Shown here piece by piece: positions 19,294 to 27,144 of a stretch of DNA of 64,000 bases; positions within the stretch are counted from its first letter, which is position 1, and each line of letters opens with the position of its first letter. This DNA comes from Sulfodiicoccus acidiphilus (GTDB taxonomy: Archaea; Thermoproteota; Thermoprotei_A; Sulfolobales; Sulfolobaceae): contig NZ_AP018553.1 of the NCBI RefSeq assembly GCF_003967175.1, positions 1,971,982 to 2,035,981 on the forward strand, in the 5' to 3' direction. The notes below the pieces were generated by a model, which was not told the DNA's origin, did no database searches, and worked only from the letters and a program-made list of their open reading frames with translations. The translations under genes and the position numbers were made by a program.

Positions 19294-20115
19294 TTACAGT
19301 GCCCTGACAACGAACTCGAACACCTGGAACTGGGGTTCCCCCTGGAACTGGACGAACACTACGTTGTTGTTGATCTGCCCAACGACGTAGGTGACGTTCC
19401 CAGTTAGTCCCTGAGTTGTGAAATTGAAGTAGTGAAAGCCATCTAAGGTTCCGTTCCTTGCCCCTCCTTGGGTGGCGCCGTAGAAGTAGGAGTAGAGGGT
19501 GGTTGCGTTAGGTCCCTGGAACACGCTGAGCTGCACGGCTGACGTGGGCCCTAAAAGCTGCTCGGCCGACTGAGTGAAGTTTCCGTAGGGCGTGGTGATG
19601 TTCGACAGCTCGAAGCTAGTGAGGTTGAGGTTCTTGGACTGTGGATAGAGAAAGGACGGGAAGGACAACACCACTCCGTCCCTCTGTGTCATGACCGCTT
19701 GCTCCTCTTTCAAGAAAGGTTGAAGATCTACCGGCGTAGTATTACCGGTCACATTTACCGCAAGCACGTACCTGCCATAGGCCAGGTTAGGGATTGACTG
19801 ATTGAACTCGACCTTTCCAGGGAAGTGTATGACCCATATCACCAGCGTCGAGTTTCCATTTTCTGCGACCTCTTGGTAAACTGCGTCGGAGCCGGGGAAC
19901 ACCTGATCCACGGTCTGAGAGTAGTTGAACTTAGCCAAAGAAATCACCTTCCAGCCCGGAGAAACGGAGGATACCTGTCCCTGCGTCGGGAGGTATACCT
20001 GAGGGGAGATCCCCGGAGTAACTCTCGTTGGGGAGGTGAGATATATCCCCGCAGCCACCACTGCCGCAACAACTACAACCGCGACCACGGCGGCATACAC
20101 GATTCTTTTCTCCAT
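19294..20115 (-). CDS. Membrane-anchored extracellular glycoprotein, unknown
   Basis: 273 residues. A single N-terminal hydrophobic segment (residues about 6-28, valine- and alanine-rich after MEKR) would anchor or export it. The rest is an outside domain rich in Asn, Gln, Thr and beta-type strands with at least nine N-x-S/T sites, as expected of a glycosylated Sulfolobales surface protein. No cysteine or catalytic motif stands out. It ends 59 bases before the membrane-protein operon and may be co-transcribed. Family unknown. Confidence 0.75.
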   Translation of the reverse strand: MEKRIVYAAVVAVVVVAAVVAAGIYLTSPTRVTPGISPQVYLPTQGQVSSVSPGWKVISLAKFNYSQTVDQVFPGSDAVYQEVAENGNSTLVIWVIHFPGKVEFNQSIPNLAYGRYVLAVNVTGNTTPVDLQPFLKEEQAVMTQRDGVVLSFPSFLYPQSKNLNLTSFELSNITTPYGNFTQSAEQLLGPTSAVQLSVFQGPNATTLYSYFYGATQGGARNGTLDGFHYFNFTTQGLTGNVTYVVGQINNNVVFVQFQGEPQFQVFEFVVRAL

Positions 20116-20152
20116 AGTCGTGGTGAAACTTCCCAGCTTAAAAGGGTGGGAG

Positions 20153-21061
20153 TCAAGTGCTAGAGTGATTCTGGCGTTCAGAGAGTCTCTGGTAAACCTT
20201 AACTAAGGCCTGGGTGCCCTTTTCACCTAAACCCATGGCGTTAAGGGCACTGTACAGCTGCAGGACCACGGCCGTTCCAGGGAGGGGAACGTCGAGCTTC
20301 GTGGCCACGTCGATCGCGTACTTCAGGTCCTTTCTAAGGTGAGCAGCTCTGAAGCCTGGCTCCATGTCACCCTTCATTACCTTGGGCATGTAATACTGCA
20401 CCGTGAACGAGTTGGCGGCCCCGGTGCTCAACACCCTAAAGAGGACTTCGAGGTCTATCCCAGCCTTCCTGGCTAACGCTATGGCCTCGATCATGGCCAT
20501 CATGTTCACCCCCACGACAACTTGGTTGAGCAGTTTCAGCATCTGGCCCGCGCCGACTTCTCCCGCACGCACTATGGTCTTACCCATAGACTCCAGTACA
20601 GGCCTCACCCTCTGGAAGACTTCCTCCGCTCCGCCCACCATTATAGTGAGCGTCCCTTCCCGCGCACCCTTATCTCCTCCTGTCACTGGGGCGTCTAAGA
20701 ACTCAACTCCTCTCTCGGAACAAAGATAGTGGAACCTCTTAGCGTGATCAGGGGAGTTGGTGCTCATGTCTATCACGACTGAGCCCTTCGCCGCTCCCTC
20801 CAGCACTCCATCCTTTCCTGAGAGCACTTGCTCCACGTCGGGGGCGTCCGTTACCATAATTATCACTACGTCGGAACTCTGCGCCACTTCCCTAGGAGAG
20901 GAGGCCACTGGCACTCCTTCCTTCCTGAAGGTATCGGCCTTGGACCGAGTCCTGTTGTAGACCACCAGAGGGAACCCGGCCCTCCTAACGTTGGCAGCCA
21001 TGGAGGAACCCATGAGGCCGAGGCCTATGAAGCCTACCCTGAGAGCCATAGGAAATGTCAA
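20153..21061 (-). CDS. 3-hydroxyisobutyrate dehydrogenase-family NAD(P)-dependent oxidoreductase
   Basis: About 298-302 residues. The N-terminal Rossmann motif is VGFIGLGLMGSSMA, followed by VYNRTRSK, which suggests NADP preference because of the Arg after Asn. The substrate motif is LDAPVTGGDKGAREGTL (about residue 120), and the catalytic lysine lies in LKLLNQVVVGVNM (about residue 175). The family reduces tartronate semialdehyde, glyoxylate or succinic semialdehyde, or oxidises 3-hydroxyisobutyrate. ATG at 21049 is a better start than the TTG at 21061, since GFIG normally begins within eight residues. Substrate unknown. Confidence 0.92.
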   Translation of the reverse strand: MTFPMALRVGFIGLGLMGSSMAANVRRAGFPLVVYNRTRSKADTFRKEGVPVASSPREVAQSSDVVIIMVTDAPDVEQVLSGKDGVLEGAAKGSVVIDMSTNSPDHAKRFHYLCSERGVEFLDAPVTGGDKGAREGTLTIMVGGAEEVFQRVRPVLESMGKTIVRAGEVGAGQMLKLLNQVVVGVNMMAMIEAIALARKAGIDLEVLFRVLSTGAANSFTVQYYMPKVMKGDMEPGFRAAHLRKDLKYAIDVATKLDVPLPGTAVVLQLYSALNAMGLGEKGTQALVKVYQRLSERQNHSST

Positions 21062-21127
21062 AACAGGTGGGTAATAAGCTACTCACTTTCGCCTCGCTCC
21101 CACTTTCTCTTCTTGAGACAACTGACC

Positions 21128-21247
21128 ATGGAGGTCGTAAAGGCAAAGAAAGGTGACCTAGTCATACACGACGGCAGGGTCTATTACGTTGAGGAGGTGG
21201 AGGAACGAGAGGGTCGTACAGTACTAGTCCTGAGTCAAGGGGATTGA
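21128..21247 (+). CDS. 39-residue small protein, unknown
   Basis: ATG at 21128 to TGA at 21247. The sequence MEVVKAKKGDLVIHDGRVYY continues with VEEVEEREGRTVLVLSQGD. The alternating pattern KGDLVI-GRVYYVEEV-RTVLVL predicts a small five-strand barrel, like an SH3-type domain. Codons favour G/C-ending use as in neighbours. It overlaps the 3' end of the minus-strand HTH_10 regulator by 86 bases, and one of the two tails must be coding by chance. I think this one is real because the strand pattern is so regular. Confidence 0.55.
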   Translation: MEVVKAKKGDLVIHDGRVYYVEEVEEREGRTVLVLSQGD

Positions 21248-21875
21248 GCGCTCCTAGTTCCCTCGCTGCCAGTTTTCCTGATATCCTCCTGAGATGTTGA
21301 GTTAGTGAGACCTTGCTCATTCCAAGGCGAGCCGCCACTTGGGAGGCGTTTGCCCTCCTAGGCGAGGAGAAGTACCCCATCCTCAAAGCCGTAGCCAGCA
21401 CCTCTCTCTCCCTCTCCGTGAGTCTGGCCGAGTTTCCCTTGAAGTAGGAGAATTTAGTGGCAGAGACCTCTTCCACTTCAGCCACAGACTCTATGGACTC
21501 CCTCAACTTGCTGACCCTAGTGCTGGGGACAACCGCTATCCAAGTCTCCTTTCCGTTCTCCACTAGCTCCCTAAACTCGTAGGCCTCCCTTACCATCAGT
21601 TGAGTCACGCTCCCCTCTAAGCGGGTCTTCAATCTCAACATCGCCAGCCCCTTCTCCGACAGGAGTTCGGCTATCCTGACTTCTTCGATCCTTGGATGAC
21701 TTTTCAACTCTGCCAGAAACTGGGTTAGCTCACAGGACCTACCTTCTAATCGTACAGTGTCTAGGATGAAGCTTCCGTCGACATATGTACTACGCTTGAG
21801 TACCTTGACGTCGTACTTACCGGTCAGCTGGGTCCAGTCTTCGTGGCTCAACCTGAACTTGGTGACTGTAAGCAT
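21162..21875 (-). CDS. HTH_10 (bacterio-opsin activator-like) transcriptional regulator
   Basis: 237 residues. The N-terminal 145 residues form an unassigned sensory or oligomerisation part. The DNA-binding HTH_10 segment runs from about residue 150 (ARLTEREREVLATALRMGYF) through ASQVAARLGMSKVSLTQHLR to residue 205. The family normally stops soon after this helix; here about 28 more residues follow, ending PLVPPPPQRNRPCRRV, which lie opposite the small gene at 21128 and look like accidental read-through. ATG start. Its targets are unknown; it neighbours the oxidoreductase and the carotenoid genes. Confidence 0.85.
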   Translation of the reverse strand: MLTVTKFRLSHEDWTQLTGKYDVKVLKRSTYVDGSFILDTVRLEGRSCELTQFLAELKSHPRIEEVRIAELLSEKGLAMLRLKTRLEGSVTQLMVREAYEFRELVENGKETWIAVVPSTRVSKLRESIESVAEVEEVSATKFSYFKGNSARLTEREREVLATALRMGYFSSPRRANASQVAARLGMSKVSLTQHLRRISGKLAARELGALNPLDSGLVLYDPLVPPPPQRNRPCRRV

Positions 21876-22467
21876 CGTGTGACAATGTCAGAGCGGCGAA
21901 GTAAAAAACTTCACTGAATGCGTTTCACACCAATAGCGTCTTTCTAACCCCCGGATCTCAAAAGTTCCTCTCGTCCCTGGAGTTACGTCTCCTGTTCAAA
22001 AAGTGTAGAAAGAGTTCACTCGAAATGTTCTGCCCCCGAGGGCGAGGAGTTGTTCACACTCCAAACCAATTGACATCGACTCCAGCCCCGGGGGTTCCCC
22101 TCATCTATCAGTGACTTCACCTCTGAGGGGGGTCCTGACCCCCGTTGAGGTCAACTACAGCAATGACATCACCGTCGTTCTAATAACTACAACTAAATGT
22201 AACTTACGGGGAGGACTCCCTCTCGAGCTTGTCTACTTTGGTCCCGCAAAACTAACGTTTGTTCAGTCCACCCTTCCTAGAGAGACTCAACGAATCCCGA
22301 TTCAAGTTTCTTCAGTATAGATGAAAGCACACGAGTCCCATTTACGCGTACCTCTTTCGTTACTCTCGACCGTATCTACGGCAGACTCAATAGTTAGAAC
22401 TTCAAGGATTACAGAGCGAAACGGGAAGAGGTGAAGAGCACGAAGGAGAGACTTAAAAGTGATTTAT
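21876..22467. other. Gene-free stretch with IS debris
   Basis: No intact gene. A hairpin-like CCCCCGAGGGCGAGGAGTTG at 22032 and CCCCGGGGGTTCCCC at 22086 recall the TnpB ends. From about 22369 one plus-strand frame reads RIYGRLNS, stop, NFKDYRAKREEVKSTKERLK, a helical fragment that could be the middle of a decayed TnpB. The T-rich run at 22471-22480 may terminate transcription. Confidence 0.35.
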
Positions 22468-23915
22468 CTAATTTTTTTGATTTTTCAGTATTAATCCACT
22501 GACCAATTGAGCCGAAATGACCACCATAGGCACCCCGACTCCAGGATGGGTGTATTGGCCGACGTGATAGAGATTACGTAATCTCCTGTTCCTAAGGGGC
22601 GGTCTCAAGGAGGCGGTCTGAGAGAGTGTATGAGCTAGCCCAAATGCTGTACCCATGTAGGCATGGTAGTCCCTCTCGAAGTCTTCTGGCCCGAATACTT
22701 TGAGGAACTCTACGTCCTCAACCTCGCCTAAGAAGTCCTGAACGGCCCACCACGCCAACTTCAGTTCACGTTCTCTATCGCGAAGACCTGGGGCCACCGG
22801 AATTAGGAAGAAGAGTGCTTCCCTGTCCTCGGGACACACCGTTGGGTCGCTCTTACTCCTGACGCTGACGTAATAAGAGATAGAGCTAGGGGGTGGCCAC
22901 CTCTTCTGCCCGAACAGGGAGTTGAAGTGTTCCTCCCACTTCCCATTAACTACGATGTTGTGATGGGGGACGTCCAACTTCCTCCTCAGTCCCACGTAGG
23001 CCAGCACAGCGGAAGGAGCCAGGGTCTTCTCTTCCCAGTATTGGGGACTGAAGTTCCTGTAGTTGTGAGGCAACATGGACTCCGCGTGAACATAATCGGC
23101 GTTGAACACGAACACGTCTCCTCAACCCTCCTTTTACTTGTCCTCACCGCAGACATCCTATCCCCCTTTACTTCTACACCTACTACTTCCTCCTCGTAAG
23201 AGTAGGTGACTCCCAACTCTGTTCCCAAACTCACCAACGATTCCACGACGTTTCCGAAGCCCCCCTCCGGGTAGAAAACCCCCTGACCCAGGACAGGGTA
23301 GTTGACTAGAGCGTATAGCCCAGGTACCCTGTAGGGATCTCCGCCGAGGAAGACCGAAGAGAAGTCGACCAGTTTCAGAAGTAAGTCGGAGGAGAAGAAC
23401 TTCCTGTTGAAATTGTGAAGCGAAGAAAGTAGGTTGAGGGATCTTACCTCTTTCAATATTTCAGGATCTATGATGTCTATCAAGCTCTCGAAAGGCCTGT
23501 AGAGCAGCTTTTTGAGGGCAAGGTCGTACATCTGCTTCACCGTCGATATATAAACAGACATCTTGCTACCCGCCCCTCGTTCCACTCTGTGTACAACTTG
23601 CAGTAGTTCCTCCACGTTAGAGGGAACTTCCAAGTCTCGCTCACCCACTTTGAGCTTAAAGGAAGGGTTCAGTTTCTTTAACTTGAAGTAGTCGGACGGG
23701 TCCCTGCCCAGCTCCCTGAACAGTCCATGCATCACCTCGGGCATGAGGTACCACGACGGTCCCATGTCAAACTTATATTCTCCCACCCTCAGAGTCCTAG
23801 CCCTGCCCCCAGGTGATGAGAGTTTCTCCAGGACCTCGACCTCCACTCCACCCCTAGCTAGGAGGGCTGCTACAGACAGCCCTCCTATACCCGCTCCAAC
23901 CACCACAGCGCGCAA
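22468..23915 (-). pseudogene. crtI: Phytoene desaturase (crtI), split by a one-base phase change
   Basis: The N-terminal frame (from 23915) starts MRAVVVGAGIGGLSVAALLA, the FAD-binding motif of CrtI, and continues with GGRARTL and GPSWYLMPEV. It loses phase at about 23115-23122 after KRRVEE. The other phase continues at once with DVFVFNADYVHAESMLP, the expected next CrtI segment, and runs to the closing GVGVPMVVISAQ. One inserted G (GAG-GAG-GAC) would restore a 480-residue enzyme. Here the site is GAGGAGAC, not a long homopolymer. CrtI dehydrogenates phytoene to lycopene, so the cluster needs it. Either the gene is broken, the base is a sequence error, or it frameshifts. Confidence 0.88.
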
Positions 23916-23920
23916 CTACT

Positions 23921-24379
23921 TCACGCCCTAACTTTCCTCTCAGGAAAGTGGTCTAATCCTGGAATGATCAGAAGGAAACCCCAGTTCCCCTCCCCTTCCT
24001 CGTGATGTAGGTCGTGCACTTGAATGAGCCTTCTAAGGTAGCGATTGTTAATGCCCCGCCTTCTCAATCTGGCGTGCCTGTCGTGTATTATCATGTCGTG
24101 CACAGTCAAGTAAGATGCGCCGTAGGCCGCCATCCCCAAGGCCACGGCTAGGAGGTAGTAGTCCCCCGTCCTGAACCAATACCAGACCAGGGTGGTGGCG
24201 ATCCCGGCGAACATCAGGCCGAAAAGATCGTTCCTCTGGAAGGTGGAGTTCGAAGGATAGTGATGGTCCTTATGCAGGCTCCAGAGTACCCCGTGCATGA
24301 CGTACTTGTGCGTCCCTCTGGCCACGAACTCCATTCCGACGAACGTCGTTAGCCCGACAACCAACAGCTCAACGTCCAT
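23921..24379 (-). CDS. crtZ: Beta-carotene hydroxylase (CrtZ type)
   Basis: 152 residues, a short member of the fatty-acid-hydroxylase-like di-iron family. All histidine boxes are visible: HKYVMHG (about residue 24), HKDHHYPS (about 36), HDMIIHDRHAR (about 93) and HDLHHEEGEG (about 120). Three or four hydrophobic segments hold these boxes at the cytoplasmic face. It hydroxylates both beta rings of beta-carotene to give zeaxanthin. It lies directly upstream of crtI on the minus strand, five bases apart, and is divergent from crtB. ATG start. Confidence 0.95.
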   Translation of the reverse strand: MDVELLVVGLTTFVGMEFVARGTHKYVMHGVLWSLHKDHHYPSNSTFQRNDLFGLMFAGIATTLVWYWFRTGDYYLLAVALGMAAYGASYLTVHDMIIHDRHARLRRRGINNRYLRRLIQVHDLHHEEGEGNWGFLLIIPGLDHFPERKVRA

Positions 24380-24475
24380 AATTTAACGTCGTTTAGTAGT
24401 GTTTATAAAACTGCGTTGAAAGGAAGTTAAGGGAACTTCTTTACTACTGTAGAGGGCGGTCTAACAGGTGAAGGG

Positions 24476-25339
24476 TTGTCCGACGAGGAAGAACTGCAGA
24501 CCATATTCAAAAGGGGAAGCGTCACCTACTTCAACAGCAGTGTGTTCTTCCCGATTGGGGTGAGGAAAGACGCGACAAGGCTCTATGCCTTCGTTAGAGT
24601 GGCGGACGACCTAGTGGATTCGGTGCCGCAAAAGAAAGAGAAGTTCTACGAATTCGTTGAGAGTTTTAGAGAGGCCAGGAATGGTAAATACGTGAAAGAC
24701 GTGGTAGTAAACGAGTTCGTCGAACTGGAACGGAGGAAGAAGCTCGACCGAAAGTGGGCTGACGATTTCCTCAAGTCCATGGAGATGGATCTGGGGAAGA
24801 GTGTCTACAAGACATTCGACGAACTTTGGTCCTACACGTGGGGATCAGCTGAGGTAATAGGACTCATGATGGCGAAGGTGATGGACCTTCCTTCAGAGTC
24901 TTACCCGTACGCGACAGCGCTGGGAAGAGCGATGCAGTTCCTCAACTTCATAAGGGACGTCATGGAGGACGTGTCGATGGGAAGGCAATACCTTCCACTG
25001 AGGGAGATGCATAAGTTCTCCCTGAGCTCGTTGTGCCCAGCTGAAGTTGCGGAAAAGCCGGAAGAGTTCAGAGAATTCCTTAGGGAGATGGTGAGGAAGT
25101 ACTTAAACATGCAAAGGGAAGCGGAAAAGGGATACAAGTACCTTCCACTGAGGTATCTTGTGCCTATAAAGACGGCGTCAGATATGTACCTGTGGACCGC
25201 AAAGAAGATCTACGTGCAGCCGGAAGTTGTTTACAGACTAAAGGTGAAACCAAGTAGAGAGAGGGTATATTCGAGGGCCATAAGGAACTTCGCGGGGTAT
25301 TCCCTTTGGAGGTTCTTGCTCCCCACCTTGCGTACTTAG
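24476..25339 (+). CDS. crtB: Phytoene synthase
   Basis: 287 residues of the squalene/phytoene synthase family. Both aspartate motifs are present: FVRVADDLVDS (about residues 41-51) and LNFIRDVMEDVSMGRQYLP (about 155-173). It condenses two geranylgeranyl diphosphates to phytoene, the first committed carotenoid step. The TTG start at 24476 leaves the domain complete; no better start occurs. It overlaps the following lycopene cyclase gene by 34 bases, so the two are translated from one message. It is transcribed away from crtZ-crtI, with the promoter between 24380 and 24475. Confidence 0.95.
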   Translation: MSDEEELQTIFKRGSVTYFNSSVFFPIGVRKDATRLYAFVRVADDLVDSVPQKKEKFYEFVESFREARNGKYVKDVVVNEFVELERRKKLDRKWADDFLKSMEMDLGKSVYKTFDELWSYTWGSAEVIGLMMAKVMDLPSESYPYATALGRAMQFLNFIRDVMEDVSMGRQYLPLREMHKFSLSSLCPAEVAEKPEEFREFLREMVRKYLNMQREAEKGYKYLPLRYLVPIKTASDMYLWTAKKIYVQPEVVYRLKVKPSRERVYSRAIRNFAGYSLWRFLLPTLRT

Positions 25340-26034
25340 AGGTAGACCTAGCGATTGCTGTGCCTGGGATAGTTTCCTGCGCAGTCCCCGCACTAAGGAG
25401 GACAAGGTCATTCAGGGCTCTAGCGGTAAGTTCTCTGATTACGGCAGCACTGTTCATTCTTTGGGACGAGCTGGCGGTTAAGTTCGGGACCTGGAGTTTC
25501 GACGCGAGGTGGGTACTCCCTTACAGAGTGGGGAATCTGCCAGTGGAGGAGGTGCTATTCTTCTTTGTGGTGCCATTCAGTTCCCTCCTATTCTACGACG
25601 TATTGAAGGATAGATTGAGGGGGGAGTTCAGCTTCTCTAAGAAGTGGGTGCTGCTTTCCGTGGGAGTAGAGTTGATGATGGCTTTACTATTTAGAGAACA
25701 TAGTTACACGTGGGTCGTACTAACCTACCTGGCTCTCGGCACTCTGATATCTCTCAAGGTGGACCCTGAGCTCATGAAGTCGCACGCGTTCTGGGCCTTC
25801 GTCGTCCTGACTTACTTTCCTTTCCTGTTCTTCGATTACTTGCTCACGGCGATTCCGATAGTAGCTTATGGGAAGAACGCCACGTTAGGATTGAGAGTGG
25901 GAACCATCCCGATTGAGGACTTCATCTACTCGCTTGCCATGTTCATGTTCTACGCCGCTCTCTATAGGTCCGTCTCGAGGAGGATTGCGAACCAATGCGG
26001 GGAGACTACTACAGCGACGACACCAGGAGTGTAG
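25306..26034 (+). CDS. crtY: Lycopene beta-cyclase (CarR/CrtYcd type)
   Basis: 242 residues, seven or so membrane helices, with two repeats of the small CarR/CrtYc-CrtYd module fused in one chain, as in archaea. The repeat signatures are ILWDELAVKFGTWSFDARWV with NLPVEEVLFFFVVP (first half) and FDYLLTAIPIV with GTIPIEDFIYSLAM (second half). It makes the beta-rings of beta-carotene. TTG at 25306, inside the end of crtB, gives the usual YLEVDLAIAVPG N-terminal helix. It overlaps the next gene by 40 bases. Confidence 0.92.
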   Translation: MEVLAPHLAYLEVDLAIAVPGIVSCAVPALRRTRSFRALAVSSLITAALFILWDELAVKFGTWSFDARWVLPYRVGNLPVEEVLFFFVVPFSSLLFYDVLKDRLRGEFSFSKKWVLLSVGVELMMALLFREHSYTWVVLTYLALGTLISLKVDPELMKSHAFWAFVVLTYFPFLFFDYLLTAIPIVAYGKNATLGLRVGTIPIEDFIYSLAMFMFYAALYRSVSRRIANQCGETTTATTPGV

Positions 26035-26927
26035 TGGAGTTCTACTCCAACTTCCCCGACGGGAATGCCCTAGTCGAGTGGATGAGGGAAAGACCGCGGG
26101 CCTCCATCAGAGTGCTCAAGGTGGAAGGGGGAGACGTCGCGGTAGTGGTCCCTACGGCAGACGCACGAGGATCCCTAGCAAGAAATGCGCTCAGGGTGTT
26201 CAAGGGCGCCACAGTATTCTTGGTGGAGAGCAGCGGTCTGAACTTCAACTACGGGAGGAGCGTGAACTTCGGGCTCGAGGAGGCCATTAGAGAAAAGCCG
26301 AAGTGGGTGATCGTGTCAAACGACGATGTCCTCGAGGTTGACCCCTTCGTGAACCTACTTGACAAACTTTCAACTCTCGATCATAAGAGGGAGGTTTTAG
26401 TCCACGCCGTCCCAGGAATCTACCATTCCTATCCTACAAGGATCTTCAGGATCTCCCCCTCCTTCCCTCGGGCTATGTCGATCTTCGGAAGGCTGTCTAG
26501 GAACGTAGTGATCAGGGTACAAGGACAATTATACAGTAGGTACGGAAGGAAGCTCGGGGCAACCCACATAGTTCTCCCTGAGGAGATGATGGGCCCTCTC
26601 AAGGGTAGACTGTCCTCGTTGGTGGGGGAGGAAGAGTGCCGGTTCCTTAACGTGGGTTCGTTCGGGGTAATGTCGAGGGCTTTGGCGTCCTCAACTAAAA
26701 TGGACGAGACCTTCTTGAACTCCCACGAGGACGTTCTACTGTCTCTCATTTCCACCCCAGAGGTGGTGTGGTTTCGAATAGGAGAACGTGTCGGGGCCTC
26801 CTTAGGCACTTCTGCCGCCAGGTACGCTAGGGCCTTCGCCAACGAGGTGTACTTCAGCTCCATCGCCAGAGAGAGGGACCTCTGTGAAAGGTGGAGAGTA
26901 GTTGAGGGAACTAGTTTTTTAAGGTAA
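25995..26927 (+). CDS. GT2-like glycosyltransferase, candidate carotenoid glycosyltransferase
   Basis: 310 residues with the GT-A pattern: FNYGRSVNFGLEEAI (about residues 88-102) and the metal motif VIVSNDDVLEVDP (about 112-125), followed by a later EDVLLSL that could hold the catalytic base. No clear membrane helices. The gene begins within crtY (40-base overlap), so it is in the carotenoid operon. Sulfolobales carry zeaxanthin glycosides, and this enzyme is the obvious candidate for adding the sugar; that is inference from position. The classical bacterial CrtX belongs to a different fold (GT1), so this would be a distinct solution. Confidence 0.82.
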   Translation: MRGDYYSDDTRSVVEFYSNFPDGNALVEWMRERPRASIRVLKVEGGDVAVVVPTADARGSLARNALRVFKGATVFLVESSGLNFNYGRSVNFGLEEAIREKPKWVIVSNDDVLEVDPFVNLLDKLSTLDHKREVLVHAVPGIYHSYPTRIFRISPSFPRAMSIFGRLSRNVVIRVQGQLYSRYGRKLGATHIVLPEEMMGPLKGRLSSLVGEEECRFLNVGSFGVMSRALASSTKMDETFLNSHEDVLLSLISTPEVVWFRIGERVGASLGTSAARYARAFANEVYFSSIARERDLCERWRVVEGTSFLR

Positions 26928-26946
26928 CGAAGCGACAATTAATGTA

Positions 26947-27120
26947 GTGAAAGTAAAGGTAGATGAGAGAGGAAGGATAACCATCCCCAAGGCGATGAGG
27001 AGGAAACTCGTGATAGAAAGGACGGTAGATCTGAGGGTGGAGGAAGGACGGATCGTCATCTACCCCGTGTCCAAAAGTAGAAAACAAACTACCCTAATAG
27101 AGAGCTCCAAAGAGGTTTAA
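26947..27120 (+). CDS. AbrB/SpoVT-like swapped-hairpin DNA-binding protein
   Basis: 57 residues from GTG at 26947. It begins VKVDERGRITIPKAMRRKL, the exact AbrB/MazE pattern (strand, turn RGRITIP, helix), then VIERTVDLRVEEGRIVIYPV. A short Lys/Ser tail follows. These are dimeric regulators or antitoxins. It follows the glycosyltransferase gene by 19 bases and precedes the S9 peptidase promoter. No toxin-like partner gene is visible, so a stand-alone regulator, perhaps of the carotenoid operon, is more likely. Confidence 0.82.
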   Translation: MKVKVDERGRITIPKAMRRKLVIERTVDLRVEEGRIVIYPVSKSRKQTTLIESSKEV

Positions 27121-27144
27121 ATAACGGTTAATACTACTTATCCC

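Noticed and set aside
26947-27120. AbrB-like protein as antitoxin of a toxin-antitoxin pair
   Set aside because: No PIN, MazF or other toxin-like gene adjoins it; neighbours are a glycosyltransferase and a peptidase.
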